Origin: Corythoichthys intestinalis
Lineage: Eukaryota; Chordata; Actinopteri; Syngnathiformes; Syngnathidae
Direction of reading: 5' to 3'
DNA length: 64,000 nt
NCBI RefSeq assembly: GCF_030265065.1
Contig: NC_080416.1
Coordinates: forward strand, 131,501 to 195,500
Positions 47,230 through 60,600 of the stretch are shown here, in pieces. Within the stretch, counting starts at the first letter, position 1. Every line of letters starts with the position of its first letter. A program made the position numbers and the translations under genes. Below the pieces are notes generated by a model. It was not told where the DNA came from, ran no database searches, and was given only the letters and a program-made list of their open reading frames with translations.

Positions 47230-48602
47230 TCCGTGCCCAAGTCACCGTCAAATGTCCAAAAAGACAGGACGACGCAATGAAGAAAGTCAACAGCATACGC
47301 GTCTACTTGTAGTGACGACAACTTCTTTTCAAATTTGAATTCTCAGCGCCGGTGACGTTCTGCGCAGAATCCGTCGATCGCCAGGGGCCGTTCCACCAAT
47401 CGCATGGGAGGATACTGTTTCTTTCTTTTCTTTTACTGACGTATCTCTTGTGGATATCGCCACCTAGCGTACAGGAATGAGTTTATTTCCAAACGTAGAC
47501 CCATTGCACTCAAGCAGGATAAAAGGGATTGGATGGGTTAATATCGGTCATCCCGCCCGGACGATTTCAACCGCAAATGGCTTGTACAGAGAGACAAATA
47601 ACCCTTTCAGAAGAGAGCGTTAACAGGGTCGTCTCATCACTGACTCAGACCAGAAAAAATAAGCCCAGCCCAAATGTCAACCTTCTGTTCAAGATAAGAT
47701 GTTTACCTTTTCCAATCCGATGTCATTTTTTTCCATTAAAACCACAAAAGAAGAAAAAAAGTCAATAGCGGGGGACGCCTTTCTGTGGAATCTTGGCATT
47801 TCGCCGATAAACGCCACGGAAAATGGAATTCTTTCTAGCTACTGTATTTTTGTTTCTATAAACAAGCTCATTCATAATGGACCGTATCTGTATTCATTAT
47901 AAAAGTAAATAAATACGTGTTTGTCGATTAGCGGTCGCTGTCAGAGATTGATGCAAGTTGAAATGAAAAGTGAACGGACATTGCGGATGGGTGGCGAGAA
48001 GATTATGATCGTCTGCATTTTGGTTATTGATGGCGGAAGGAAGCCAATAGCCTTGCAGGTGCTTCAACATTTTATTGCTAAAGTGACATCATGTCAATCC
48101 AAAAAGTGGCATTGGCCGACTTTTAGGATTGGATGATTATGTTTTGAGCGGACTCAAATTCATTCATACAGTATGCTTTAATGGAAATGTGGTTGTTCAA
48201 ATATTCTTAATGCTTTTGGTTACACAGTCAAGACAAGGAACCTGCATCTACTCATACTAAGTTTGCTCGCAGAATATTTTCTGTGTAACAGCTGTTTTGG
48301 CCGAGTCATCAAATTTTCAATGGAATCGTCCGAAATGAGCAAAGGTGACGGACACGTTTCATTGTTTACTCTTAACTTGGACAGAGTTACATTTAACAAA
48401 AGCTTTTTTCTATACTCCTAAAAGCTGCCATTGACAAATACGGAACATTTCAATCACATAAAAAAAAAAACTACACATCCAAAATGTAAAACAATACCAT
48501 TTAAAAAAAAAAAAAAAAAAAAAAGAGAGAGAAAGAGATGTACAAAATCTGTGGAGCGTAGCGGAATTCCATCAAACGGGAGCCAACGTTGTCGATGTGG
48601 AC
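47230..48602. other. Intergenic between top2b and anln
   Basis: 47230-47460 is probably the anln promoter and 5' UTR. 48072-48602 is probably the top2b 3' UTR. I see no exon between; 47530-47900 has open frames with no recognisable content. Confidence 0.5.
48071..48076 (-). terminator. top2b polyadenylation signal candidate
   Basis: AATAAA reads on the minus strand about 530 bases beyond the top2b stop. It is the best match seen there. Confidence 0.4.
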
Positions 48603-51600
48603 TTAGTCAAACATGTCATCGTTGTCCGACTCGGCAAAATACTTGACGTCTTTCTTTGCGCGTCCCGGCCGGAAAGGAGCGTTGGCGGTCCCCTCGCTGT
48701 TGCTGTCGTTCTCGTCCTCCGACGGAGGATTCTGAGACTTCTGCTGCCGACCGAAAGAAAGGGGAAAAAAAGGACAACGAAACGGTTCATTGGTAAACTT
48801 ACACCTTGTTCATCTGAGAAAACCTACATTTGGCAAAAATACAACTGCTGCTTTATTCTCGCCGTGTGGTTAAAAGTGTCAGTCGAGGAGTTTGTCATTG
48901 TTCAAAAAACACAGTGCAGAAAAAGACAAGCGGCGTCTCTCCTCATGTGCACATAGGGACACTCTTATGTAAGAATACGGCAGTTATGATGGTAAATCCA
49001 CGCGCGAGAAGACCGCTCGGTCTCTGCCGCGTGCCCACGAGCTCAACCTCAAAAGGTTGCGGGCAACCTGAACATTCAGCCCAATCTAAACCCCAATCGA
49101 TTCACCAGCATATTTAGCGGTCGGGATACTCACCCTGCCTGGCGGTTTTGCAGCTTTCTTCACTGGACTATAGAAATCCTCCTCAGAGTCGGATGTCTTT
49201 CTCTTTCTTCCACGGCCTTTAGCTGTAAACCACCAAAATGCTGCTTTTATTGTCAAAGACTGATACTTTCAACTTACAAGGAGTCCCTGTGAGTTTTTTT
49301 TGGGGCCGTGTAACAGTGTGGAGTGTGTGTTTGAGCTCTGTATCTTTCTCAATGTAACAACTGACTAGTTTCCCTGCAAGTACTTGAAGAGCTGTTGTTA
49401 AAAAATTGACATGACTGAATCTTTTTGAGCATGTAATGCATTTTGTTTTCCTGTCGTCATTCTTGGGACTATACTGATTATGTGTTTACAAGTTCAAATC
49501 AAATAGTAAAGTTTTATTAGAGTGAGCGCAGACCCAATCAAGTCGCTTTCTGTTTTTACTAAGGAAGTAGAATCCGATGCAGCATAAGTTGCTGAAATCA
49601 AGCTCTAAACAAGCTTCATAAGTCACAACGACATACCTGTTTGTTCACTCGCAGGCCTAAGTGTCTACGTCGTGTCTGTTGTTTAAACGTCAGTGAAACA
49701 AAAACTCTTGTGTCTCCACTTGTTAACAACCCAGCATACTCAGTGTACCATCCATTAGCATTGATGGTAAGTACACCATCTTATTTTTTACTTCAATAAG
49801 ATACATGTTTTGGACAGTTATTTTGAAATTTAGGGGTACTTGAAGGGTTCATTCCGACTTATGCAGAAATTCGGGTGACGTCGCAGGCGTAGGAATGGAA
49901 CTTGTTCCCGACCCGGGGACTACCCGTACTTTGTTTTGAAGTTACACTGTTCGACTCACGCAATTCATGCCTGCTCGAGTTTACTGTTCAGAAATATTTG
50001 TCAGCGTGATTTACATGGGTCATGTGTGTTCCTTCAAAAAGTCAAATTAGTGGTGTTGTAGGAATTGAACAGCGGAATCCCTGTATCAGGACTTTACCTT
50101 TCTTGAATCCCGTGTCCGAATCCGAGTCCGCGGCGGATTTATCGGCTTTCTTTGCTTTGGACGCGGCCGGCTTCCTAGGTCTTGGAACCGCGTCCGATGC
50201 TTTCTTAGACCCTAGACATACAGCAGATTTAGCTGTTCTTGAATTGTCAGTCTGGCAAAGGTCAAGCTGAAGCTGCCCAGCAAAAGCGGTCACAAAAGCG
50301 GTTAACGTGGATGAAAATGCAAAATGTTTTGATTTTATGGAGTGTTCATACAATAAATAGCGATTTCCCCACAGTCAAAAGGCCACCATCTTAGTGGCGG
50401 ATCAGCGCGCCGAGCAAGTCAACGGTGTCGGAGACAATTACCGTACTACTTGTGTTCACGTCACGCCGTAATAGTTTAAAAAAGGAAATGCGTTACCTTT
50501 CTTTCCCTTTGATGAAACATCAAATGCAGAGCTGCTCGAAAAGGTGACGGCATCGTAGTCACTGTCAGACTTGGACCCTAAAAGCATATCAAGGCATGTC
50601 TATACTTAATTGTATTTTGGAATAAGTATAGCTAAAATGTTTTAAGAGTGCTAGTATTGGGAGAAGGCTAGATATGGCACTAAACGCTACCAGAGTGTTC
50701 ATAATGAATGCGCCTTTTTTCCCTGTAGCAGACATACAAAACATATCTGTACTTGTGCTACAAGTGTCGTCCAGCGACGGAGAAGTCAAAAGTTTGTTCT
50801 CCTCTGATACCATGTATGAATGTATTCTCGTTTTTTCCCCCCGTCTTATTACTACGTATACCAGGTGTTCTCGTAATATTACAACTTGAATCCATAGGCC
50901 GAGTTTGACCTTTGTGGTGGTGGTGGTGGTGGTGGGGAGGGGGGGGGGGGACATGTCGATGACCCAAAAAATAAAAATGAACTTACAAGATATTTATACA
51001 TTTATATCAGTGTTGTTTATGGCATCCCGTTTAATTTTCGTCTTAGTCATTTGGGTGATAATACTTTTAAGTCTTAGTCATATTTCAGTCATCTCAAAAT
51101 GCGTGTCTTTATCTAGTTTTTGTTGACAAACACTCGAGACTAGTTTTGTCTAATTTTGGTCGACGTTCACTAAAAATGTTTTTATCTGTAAAACAAATTT
51201 TTTAAAAAATCACTCCAAAAATAAATAAATAAAGATTTCCAACTATTTCGAATGAACGTTGACAGACGAGCACATATTGTAGCGTCTACACTACAAGGAC
51301 AACGCCAACTTGGTGAAAATACACACTCAGCAAGAAAACAGTACATTATTTTCAATTAATTATACCCACCTGGATGCCACAAATTGTATATAAAAAAAGT
51401 TGTCCGAGAGTTTAAGAGGATGCTCTCCGTTAGCGTAGCATTGGCGTAAGCTTCAGGCTAACGCTAATGCTACAAGTTCCATGTAGTGTGTGCTGATCAC
51501 TTAGCACAGACCTTTAAAGGCTAAAATAACATTGTATATTCTCTCTGCCCGAGATAAGAAAACAAATCTTACCTTGACCTGACCCTGACCTTTAACCTGT

Positions 51601-54600
51601 AGAAAGGAGAGCAGCAGCGTGTCACGTGAGTGACACAACCAGACACTGCTACGATGCAGGCTAACTACACGTAAAATGTCACACGTTGTGAACACGTGAC
51701 GGAAAGTGTTGCGCATTTTCGTCTCGTTCTCGTTGCGTCAGACGAAAACTGGCATTAGTCTTGTTATGTTTTAGTCTCCCAAAACACATTTTGAGTTCGT
51801 TATCGTCTCGTCGTTGTCATTAAAAAATTGTTCGTTGACGAAATATTTTCTTTATAGTCATCGTTGACGAAAAAGGCACTGATTTACTGCATATATATGG
51901 CAGAAAACACAGACAAGGCTGAAAAAGCAGTTTCTGCTCTTGTGGCCCTCTTTAAAAAAAAAACTGCTGTATTTTAAGCCAAAAGAACTGTTGTGTTTGA
52001 TAGAACAATATGTCTATATGCTGCCATAGCAGATTTATGGCGCAATAAGCCCGCAAACTCTTTTTAATTTGTCCGTTTTACCCTGTAAACGCCTGTTTAC
52101 AGACGTCGCTGAACTGCTTTTGTTTCAACCTAGTCATCAAAAGAAGGTAAGTAATCGTATTTATTATTCGAAATGTTTGTCATTTTTAGCTTTGAATCAT
52201 TAATTGATGTCTAATATTTAGTTTGAAAAAATAAAACAACTTTAAAAAATGATTCCCTCGCATATTTCAAACTTTTAAACACATGACGTCGCAATAAAAA
52301 AACTGGCGTCTGTAAAAAAAGCCACGGATATCTACCCCGTAACTATCGCTTAATTGTATTTTTTTCATTACCCTCGCAATTTCCCCAATATTTTAGATGA
52401 GAAATAATCGACCCAAGCAAAGAAAAATTGAAAATAAATTTTAAAAGGGTAAATATATATGAAAAAGAAAATCTCAACCACTCCTTGTTGTCTGCGATTT
52501 CTGCATCGCGACCCTTGTTATATGAGCATGTTTCACGCATAAAATCCTCCAAAAATCCAGCTGTGGCCATTCACAGCTGTGTCTTGACACTCAGTGATAC
52601 ATGCTACGTGGAGTTTTTGGATCGAGACAAGGTAAGTACGCGGTAACATCTCGTTAAAGTCATGGCGTCTGTAATTCTGCTCCGGATAGGGTTTTGCTGT
52701 TTAAAAATGTAATTTTTTTTTTTTTTTTTTAAAATGCCCTCCTGTTCAAAAATTATTTTTTTCCCCTAGAAAATTGAGATTTAAAGCTTTGCGGGGATGT
52801 ATCACACATGCATAACGGACAATTTTGAAAGTTGGCTAAATATGGGGTCTCAGAGCGGAACTTCAAGTCACCTGAGTGTTTTCCGCAAAATGTAAGCTTA
52901 GGTTTAAAGAAATTCTGAATATCCGTCTTGCCTCCTCAGGTGTCGTTTTGGCTAAGCAAAGCAAAGCTGCTAGTCACATGATCTGTAGGAAAAGTAATCA
53001 TTCAGCACTCATCAGCATTGTTTATTGCTTTTATCGACAAAACCTTTGGCCGCCCCGCCTGCCTCCGCGTATGCTTTCATGTCCAAAATAATGGACGGCG
53101 ACAACAGTCAATCATATGTCATTTCTATGATGAGAAGAAGAACGTTACCGCTGTCGTTGCTCTTTTCCGAGAAGAAGGATTTTGAAGACGTCTCGTTCTT
53201 TTTAGCCGCAGGCCCTGAGCTGAAAACAAAACAAGACAACAATCTGTTGAGAGGAATAGCCTGCATAATATGTAGCGCGGCACCATTTTGAAAGCTTCTT
53301 TTAAAGACACTTGATCAATTTCGGACATGTACCATGGGATGACGTAGGTACGTTTACAAAACTGTCTCACGTGGTTTTTTGGTCGTGGGCGGAGTACGAG
53401 TCAAAGTCGTCATCCAAGTCGTCTTCGTCGCGCTCACTGTTGTCCTCTTTCATTTCGGGCGAATCTTTAATCCCCGCTCCGGGAGAAGCGGCCGCCGTTT
53501 CGTCATCTTCGTTATCCTCCTTATCCCCCTCGTCTTCCTCCTCTGAGAAGTCAAACGTGTATTTTGGCCTGGATGCTGAAAGAAAGAAAGAATGAGCATG
53601 GCTTTTCAGTCTCGCACACGGAGGAGCCATTTTGGACAGGGTTTTGCACCCGACCACCGGGAAACTCAAAACTCGGCTCGATGATAGCCAATGCTGCCGG
53701 CAGGCCGATCGATCGGTACAACTCTTCTAGCTGCATTTGAGCGTCGTCGCTCACAATATCGTGGCTTTCTACAAATATTCGGTACGGGCCGCACGGCCGG
53801 AAACGTAACCCGCCCGGCGGTCGGTCACTCGTCACGGACCCGTCTCGACGGAGGCGTCATTTCTCTCCTGCCGGTCGACGGTCATCGTCGGACCGAATCG
53901 CACGCAATCGCGACTTCCTATAACGTAATGAATGAAGCGCCTTCTTTTCACATTTGTCATGAAAAGAAGGCATCGGAGGTATGGGAAAAATTTCAACAGA
54001 TGGCGACTCAATGCTGAAAATTGAAGCGTACCCGAGGTTCTCGTAGACTTGGTCTCTCTGGGGACGATAGGTTGATTGTCCTCCAGATCGCTGTCTGAAT
54101 TGGAGTCGTCTTCAGACCAGGGATTTCGTTTTTTCACCTTCTTTACAGGAGTTCCTTTGGGTCCCGCTGTCTTTCTCGCTCTAGGAAGTCCTGTCTCAAC
54201 AAAAAAGCGTTTTTTGGTTCACTTTATGAGGTGTTTCCATTTCAAACCGTTTTAGTCCACGGTCTCATCTTCAAATCGTTTCTAGAAGCGTACGGTACAC
54301 CATTACTGGAGGCAAAAACCAAATGGTCAAGGAAAATTTCAAACCCGGTTCTTTCTTTTCCTTCTTGACACGCGGAGTCTTGGATTTGACGGCGGGATTT
54401 TGGCCGATCGCCGTATCTCGGCCCAAGTCGTCGTCGTCGCCCTCCAACTTCACAACCGGGTCTGAGTCGGCCTGAAACAAATTCGCTTCAAATCAACTCG
54501 GTTCCGTATTATTTTGGAAAGCGGACAAAGGAGAGGAGTGCATTTTTGCGGGCGGCAGCTCCCAAAAATGCTCTTAAATAGCTTTACCCAAACCCTGGAG

Positions 54601-57600
54601 TAACAAAATGCGTGGGAAAATAGAGATTCAGACTGATTTAGGTACGGGCAATTTGTTTTAGTGCCAAATGCCCTCAATAAGTAAACATTTCATGTAACAA
54701 ATTGTTTACAGGAGCAGTTGATTGATAAAGAAATCAAGCCCTTTTGTTATACCATCTCAAGCGCTCGGTCATAGAAAACTAACAGGTTCAATGAGCATCA
54801 TGATCAATAACCTTTGGAAACTGGAGAAAATTGCATGGACTTTTTACAGTACAGTATAAAGAGCTTTTTAAAGATACTGCATTCATGTCTGGGCTGCAAG
54901 GCAGTTACGAGATTGAGGGTTCAGTCGTGGTTCCCGCCCTTTGTGTTTGGAGTTTGTATCTTTTTTCCCCCCTCATCTTGAGAGAGAAATGTCACCACAT
55001 TGGAGAATAAAGTTGTTATGCTAGCAGATTCAAATTGTAATATGACAGACGAGATTAAAATTGCTTATTTTGAAATGACGTGGACCGGAAGCTGTTTTTG
55101 ACTTTGGCCACGTAACTGCCTTTGGTGTCACGTTAGGAGATGAAGTCACATGAACGGAAAAAAAAGTCACCACATGACTTATTTTGAGGTGACGTGAACA
55201 GCAAGTTGTTCGGGGTCGTTTTGGCGCCACGGATTAAGTCTGGCGCGGTCAAGCGGTCTCATGCGCACGGGACACTAAAAAATAAAGACTACCCTCACTA
55301 CTTCGTGCTTCAAACCTCGTGCCCTCAGTCCAATGCGGATTTTTTTTTTCCAATTAAAAAAAAAAAAAGTACAGATGAGCTATCCCGAGCCGATCGTGCA
55401 GTCTCACGCTCGCTCCCTCCTTCCCTTTCCCGGCTCTTTGTTGGTCAGAGAGTGAACTTGCATTGCCTATTAAAGTAAATGATGATTGACAGACGGTTTA
55501 GCTTTGATCTTGCCAGAGACTTGAGCTTCAAAGTGCCGCATGGGTCAATCATCATTTAACTTGTTAAACAGCTACTGTGGCAAGTCATTGGGTGTAGGAG
55601 AGCAGCTGGAGCGGATTTGAGTGGACACTCAATGAAGTTTTAAATAAAGACAAGCATTTTTTTTTTTTTTTTAAACTTTTTTTAAATGGATTGGAGGTCT
55701 ACTTTTTTTCTTGTTTAAAAATAATTCTGGGGGACAGTAACGTGTTTAAAAAAAGGATAGTTATTATATTTAAAGTGCTTAAAAACCATGATTTAAAATA
55801 TACAGTATATATACTTTTTTTTTTTGGTTATACAGGGTGATTCAAAAACAACGTTCCAAAATCATCACAGATGTATTCATTTTAAAATCATTGAAATAGA
55901 CTGAATTATCAATTAGTTATTCCATAATTACTAATTTAAGAAAAACTTAAATAAGAATTAAAATTCCTTTTAACAAGTAGTAATTCTAACAAATGAAAAG
56001 TCCTGTCGGCTTGATGTTGTCCGTGCCGCTGGTGGTGGTCACATTGAGCACATGTAAAGCATGAAATAAAAACTTGCAGTTATGTACAATACTTGTATCC
56101 AGCTAGTTAAATAAATATACCACAATGGTTTTGGCATATTCTTTTTGAATCACTGTGTATTTTGGGGAAAAAGGTAAAAAAAAAAAAAACATGTCTTTTA
56201 TGTATCTCTTTCCAATGATAGATCTGAATAAATACATGGGGGGGGGGGGGCTACATTGCGGTTTTTCACTTATCGCGGCAGGTTCTGGTCCCCAACTACC
56301 GCGAAAAACGAGGGATCACTGTAGACATGTGCCGGTTACCGGTTTCAAGGTACACCGTGGCATGAAAACGTCACGGTTTCAAAACCACAAAAACTTTCCA
56401 TCATACCGTTGCTACGATATTTTTTATGTCGCAAAGGTGGAAATCCGTCGCTTGCAGCTGCAGGGCTTACCTCTCCCCCTCCGGTTGTTGCTCAGTGAGT
56501 CAGCTATGCTACACGATGGCTGGAGGAGGTCAAACACCTGAGCTTTTCCCCCAACAAAGAAAACAAAGTTGTCGGTATGGGAATACTTTGGCTACACAAA
56601 AGTTACAGACGGCCGCGGCTGAGAGGGAGCGCACCAACCGACATGTAAAACATATTTGCGGAGGATGGCTGCCAGAGGAGGCCCATATGATTTTGCATTT
56701 ATGTGACCACACGTCGCTTTATACTTTCCCACCTGAAAGACTTCATTTATTTGAATTTTATTTAGAATATTTCATTATACTTAACTTTGCTTCAAATGTT
56801 GTTTTGAAAAATAAAAATCCTGTCCTATGTGGAAAAAAAGCTTCTTTTTTTTAAAAAATCCAGACATCTTAAAATAAAACATTTTAGAGCTGTAATCGCA
56901 ATAGTTTTACTGCAAAATTTTTGCTTAAGCTTATCATACAGTCAGAATCTCATAAACAAAGTTTATACCGGCACATGCCGGTATAAACTTTGTTTAATAA
57001 CGACATTGTACTTACCTTCTTCTTCTTGGCCAGTTTCTTGTTGACGTCAACTTTGAGCGGCTGAGACGGAGGATCCACCCTTCGGCCGAACGGCGACGGC
57101 ATGGTCTCTTCTAGATTCATCTTCTTTGCTTTGGGTTTACCCACTTTACCCTTGACGAGTTTGATAACTTTGCCTACATTTTGCTCTTCTCGTTCAAGTG
57201 CCTCAAATTTCTAAAGAAAATAGAGCAAAAAAGGAATGATTTGCCAATACCAGATACCACAATTTTCAACCGCAGTTCCGCCGTAACTTTTTCCTCGGGT
57301 TAGGTTTGGCCTAGTCGCCTGACAATTTGATCAAATGTTTTCTTTATCTTTTCTTTGGAAACGGTTTGAATAGAATACTTTCCCTTTGTTTGCAGGGATG
57401 CTGAGCAAAGCCCGCATGGAAAATTCTTCGGCTTGATTGGGCTTAAACCGGGTGCCCTGGCAACGGCGTTTGGTGCCGACATAGTGGTACATTTTCAATG
57501 GGGGGTGGGATTGCAAATTTTCAAAACACAGTTTTTGTCTGAGAATCCATAATTCACTCAGTGAAAAATCGGGTGGGTCCGTGTTGGGGACTGGCTTTTA

Positions 57601-60600
57601 AACGGCTGCTCTAATTTGAAGAAAACCTATTCTTGTCATATGTTTTCATTTGAGACGAACGTATTGCTTTTAAACAGATGCTGTTATTGGCTTATTCCTT
57701 CTTTCTTGCCAAATGCTAAAAGGTTTTATTCATTTCAAAGGTCGGCTTGTGCATGCCTGTTTTTTTTGTTTTTTTTAGGTGGATCGTCACAGTTACTTTT
57801 TGATTGAATAAGTATGATAATAGGTTTGTCATTTTCCCCCCCATTGATGAAGAAAACGAGCACTTGGAAAGTGTATTTCTTATTCTCTCTGTGCAATATT
57901 AAAATTGGACGGATGAACCGAGACCTTTGTGCGTGACGAGTACGCAAAACTGTCTCACGACACTGTAGGACAAAGTAAGCGTTTGTCCACTGAAGAGCTA
58001 AATCATAACAAGTCAAAACACTTACGTCTAACTCTTCAATGAAAACTGCCAAGTCCTCCTTCCACAGATCCTCGGAAGATTTCTCCTGGAGATTCCGAAG
58101 CTCTCCGGTCTGGACAAAATGATTTTAGAAATAAATAAAGTTATGTTACTCACACACTAGAGTTACGATCGACCGTTCGATCGCGATTGACATAACGGGC
58201 AGGCCATGGCCGGCATAAAGTGATTGGCTAAGGAATTCTTTTTTTTGGCAATGTACCCACAACTATAAGAAAAAGAAGGCAAACCTTTTGGTCACGTTGT
58301 TTCAGGAGCTCCTCCACCTTCTCTTTAGTCAAGCACCACAGAGGCATGTTGAGGATGTAATTAAAATTTGGGCCCGCCGAAGTACCGGAGTGCGACGAGC
58401 TGTCGCTTTCATTTCCGTCATGCTCGTCTCCTTCTTGGGCCTGCGGGAGACAATTAATGCTGACTTTTGGGAAAGTCCTGAGTTTTCTGGGAGTCAGCTC
58501 GCGGTTACGACAGCACGAACTAAAAGAGGTCAAATGCCGACGCGGTATCGTAAAAGGATTATTTGATAGTTACCTTTTCTTGGGCTTTGCTCCAGGCAGC
58601 TACGGGGTCAGACTCGTAGCCTTTCTGGACCAACATGCGGATGAGCTCACGCTTGGCTTTGTTCTCTGTTTGGAAAATGGTTTCAAATGAATAAGACGTG
58701 AGATCTGAAGACCGTTGTTCAAAACGAAGGAGACCTATCGGACTCTTTTACCGATGGAAATTTTTCCTTCGATCTTCTCCAGGACAAAACGGGCCTGATT
58801 AGAAAGCTTGGCCGCTTCAGCTCCGAGGCTACCGATTAACCAGTCCTTTCGAAGTTTGTAGTAGTGCAGACGCAGCTCGAAAAACTCTCTGAGAATGTCT
58901 TGGACGGAATCGTATCGTTTTAGACAACCCATGTGGTCGAAGAGCACCTAAAAGAAAAACATCCGTCATTGGCGGCACTGTGCGCCCACTTCAAGCGGAA
59001 TCCGCTTTACCATGGAGTTGCAGGTGAGGCTGGACTGGAGCTTGAAGACTTTGTGGAGGCCGGCTGCCTCAGCCTGGACCAGTTTCTCTTCAGACATACG
59101 AACCACAAACTTAACGGTGGAATCTGTGTGATACTCCTTATAATCGTTGATGAGCGACGGCGTTTTGTCGGAGCCCTGCAGCATCGGCTCCAACACGGAC
59201 TCTTTATAAGCCTGCGCGTGACAAATTGGCAGAAGCGCAGCTGTTGTTTGTTGTGTTTTGCGCTCATGCTAGTACCGGTATTGCTTTAATAATATTGTTT
59301 CCAAAAGGAAGAGACTTTCTCTGTCACATGTCACCGCAGCTGTATCGGAGCGCCGCATGGTCAAAGAGCATGTCAGTATGTGTCTGGAGTCATTCTTTTG
59401 CAATTTCTACTTTTGGCACAGTGCTTTTTAAGACACAAAGTATCAATAGATGCATGGAGACACACATTCATTGACAAGTGTGGTTTGCTTCGTGTCCACT
59501 GTCCAAGTGCCTTAAGTAAAATAATAATAGGGGAAAAAATGTTTTTCTCTCCCTTTCTTCCCATCAAATATCAGAGTTCTTCTGACTATAGACAATTTTG
59601 TCTACAGAGAAGGAGCTGAAATATACCTGCGTCCACGTTCGTACGGGGAGTTCCGTGATCTCGATGGTGTTTTTGTCAAGGACGGACAACTCTCCGCTGA
59701 CCAGGTACTGGTTTGGACCAAGTTCGTGAATGACTCCTTTGAAGTTTTTATACCTGGGAAGCTATAAGGAAACAAGTCATAGATCAATCCATCTGCCAGA
59801 CATTCAAACACCCAGATTGTAAAAAAGCGATTTCCTAGGTGACAAAATACTGTAAAGCCTACGCTGGATTTCCTGCACTTTAAAGCACGCAGAGAGCTGG
59901 GAGAGGTCAATCACCATTGTGCTTTCAGTGGACGCGGATAAATTTGGCTCAGACTTTTTCTTTGACTTTCATCATTTTCTACCCTGTTTTTAGCGCTGCC
60001 GCTTCTCCACATCTGCTAATACGACGGACATACCGTGTCCGTCGTATTGCCCTATTTGTACTCCGACCGCTAAAAAGCAATATGTCCGTTGGCCTGCCTG
60101 AGATATTGAACCTTTTGCCTGAGCCAGGGGTCTCCAAACCGGTCCTCGAGGGCCGCTGTAGTGTGGGTCCTGATTTTTGTCCCAACCCATCGAGCACAGA
60201 CAGTTTAACCAATGAGGTTTCTTCTAAAACAAGCAGCGCCTGACTGCAATCAGCTGATTACACTTGTACGACACCAGATTTGTGTCTCGTTTTGTTGGAA
60301 CGAAATCCTGCGCCCACTGCGGCCCTATGTGGAATCGTTTTTTTCACAATACAATCATAAACCTGCTAGATAGCTAGCGAGTTTACCATTGCCAGGGGCT
60401 CTTGATGGTTTAGCATCCGGCTGATGTTATTGACGATCTCTCGGGGGTCGTAGTTGGGAATCTTACACGCCCAACCTGTTCCGATTCCCTCCGCGCCGTT
60501 GACCAGCACCATCGGAATGATGGGAATGTACCACTCGGGCTCCACCTTCTGGTTGTCGTCGTAAAGGAACTTGAGCAGGTTGGAGTCCACGGCTGGAAAT

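Noticed and set aside
47529-47902. Possible short genes between anln and top2b
   Set aside because: Low-complexity open frames without splice support or recognisable domains.
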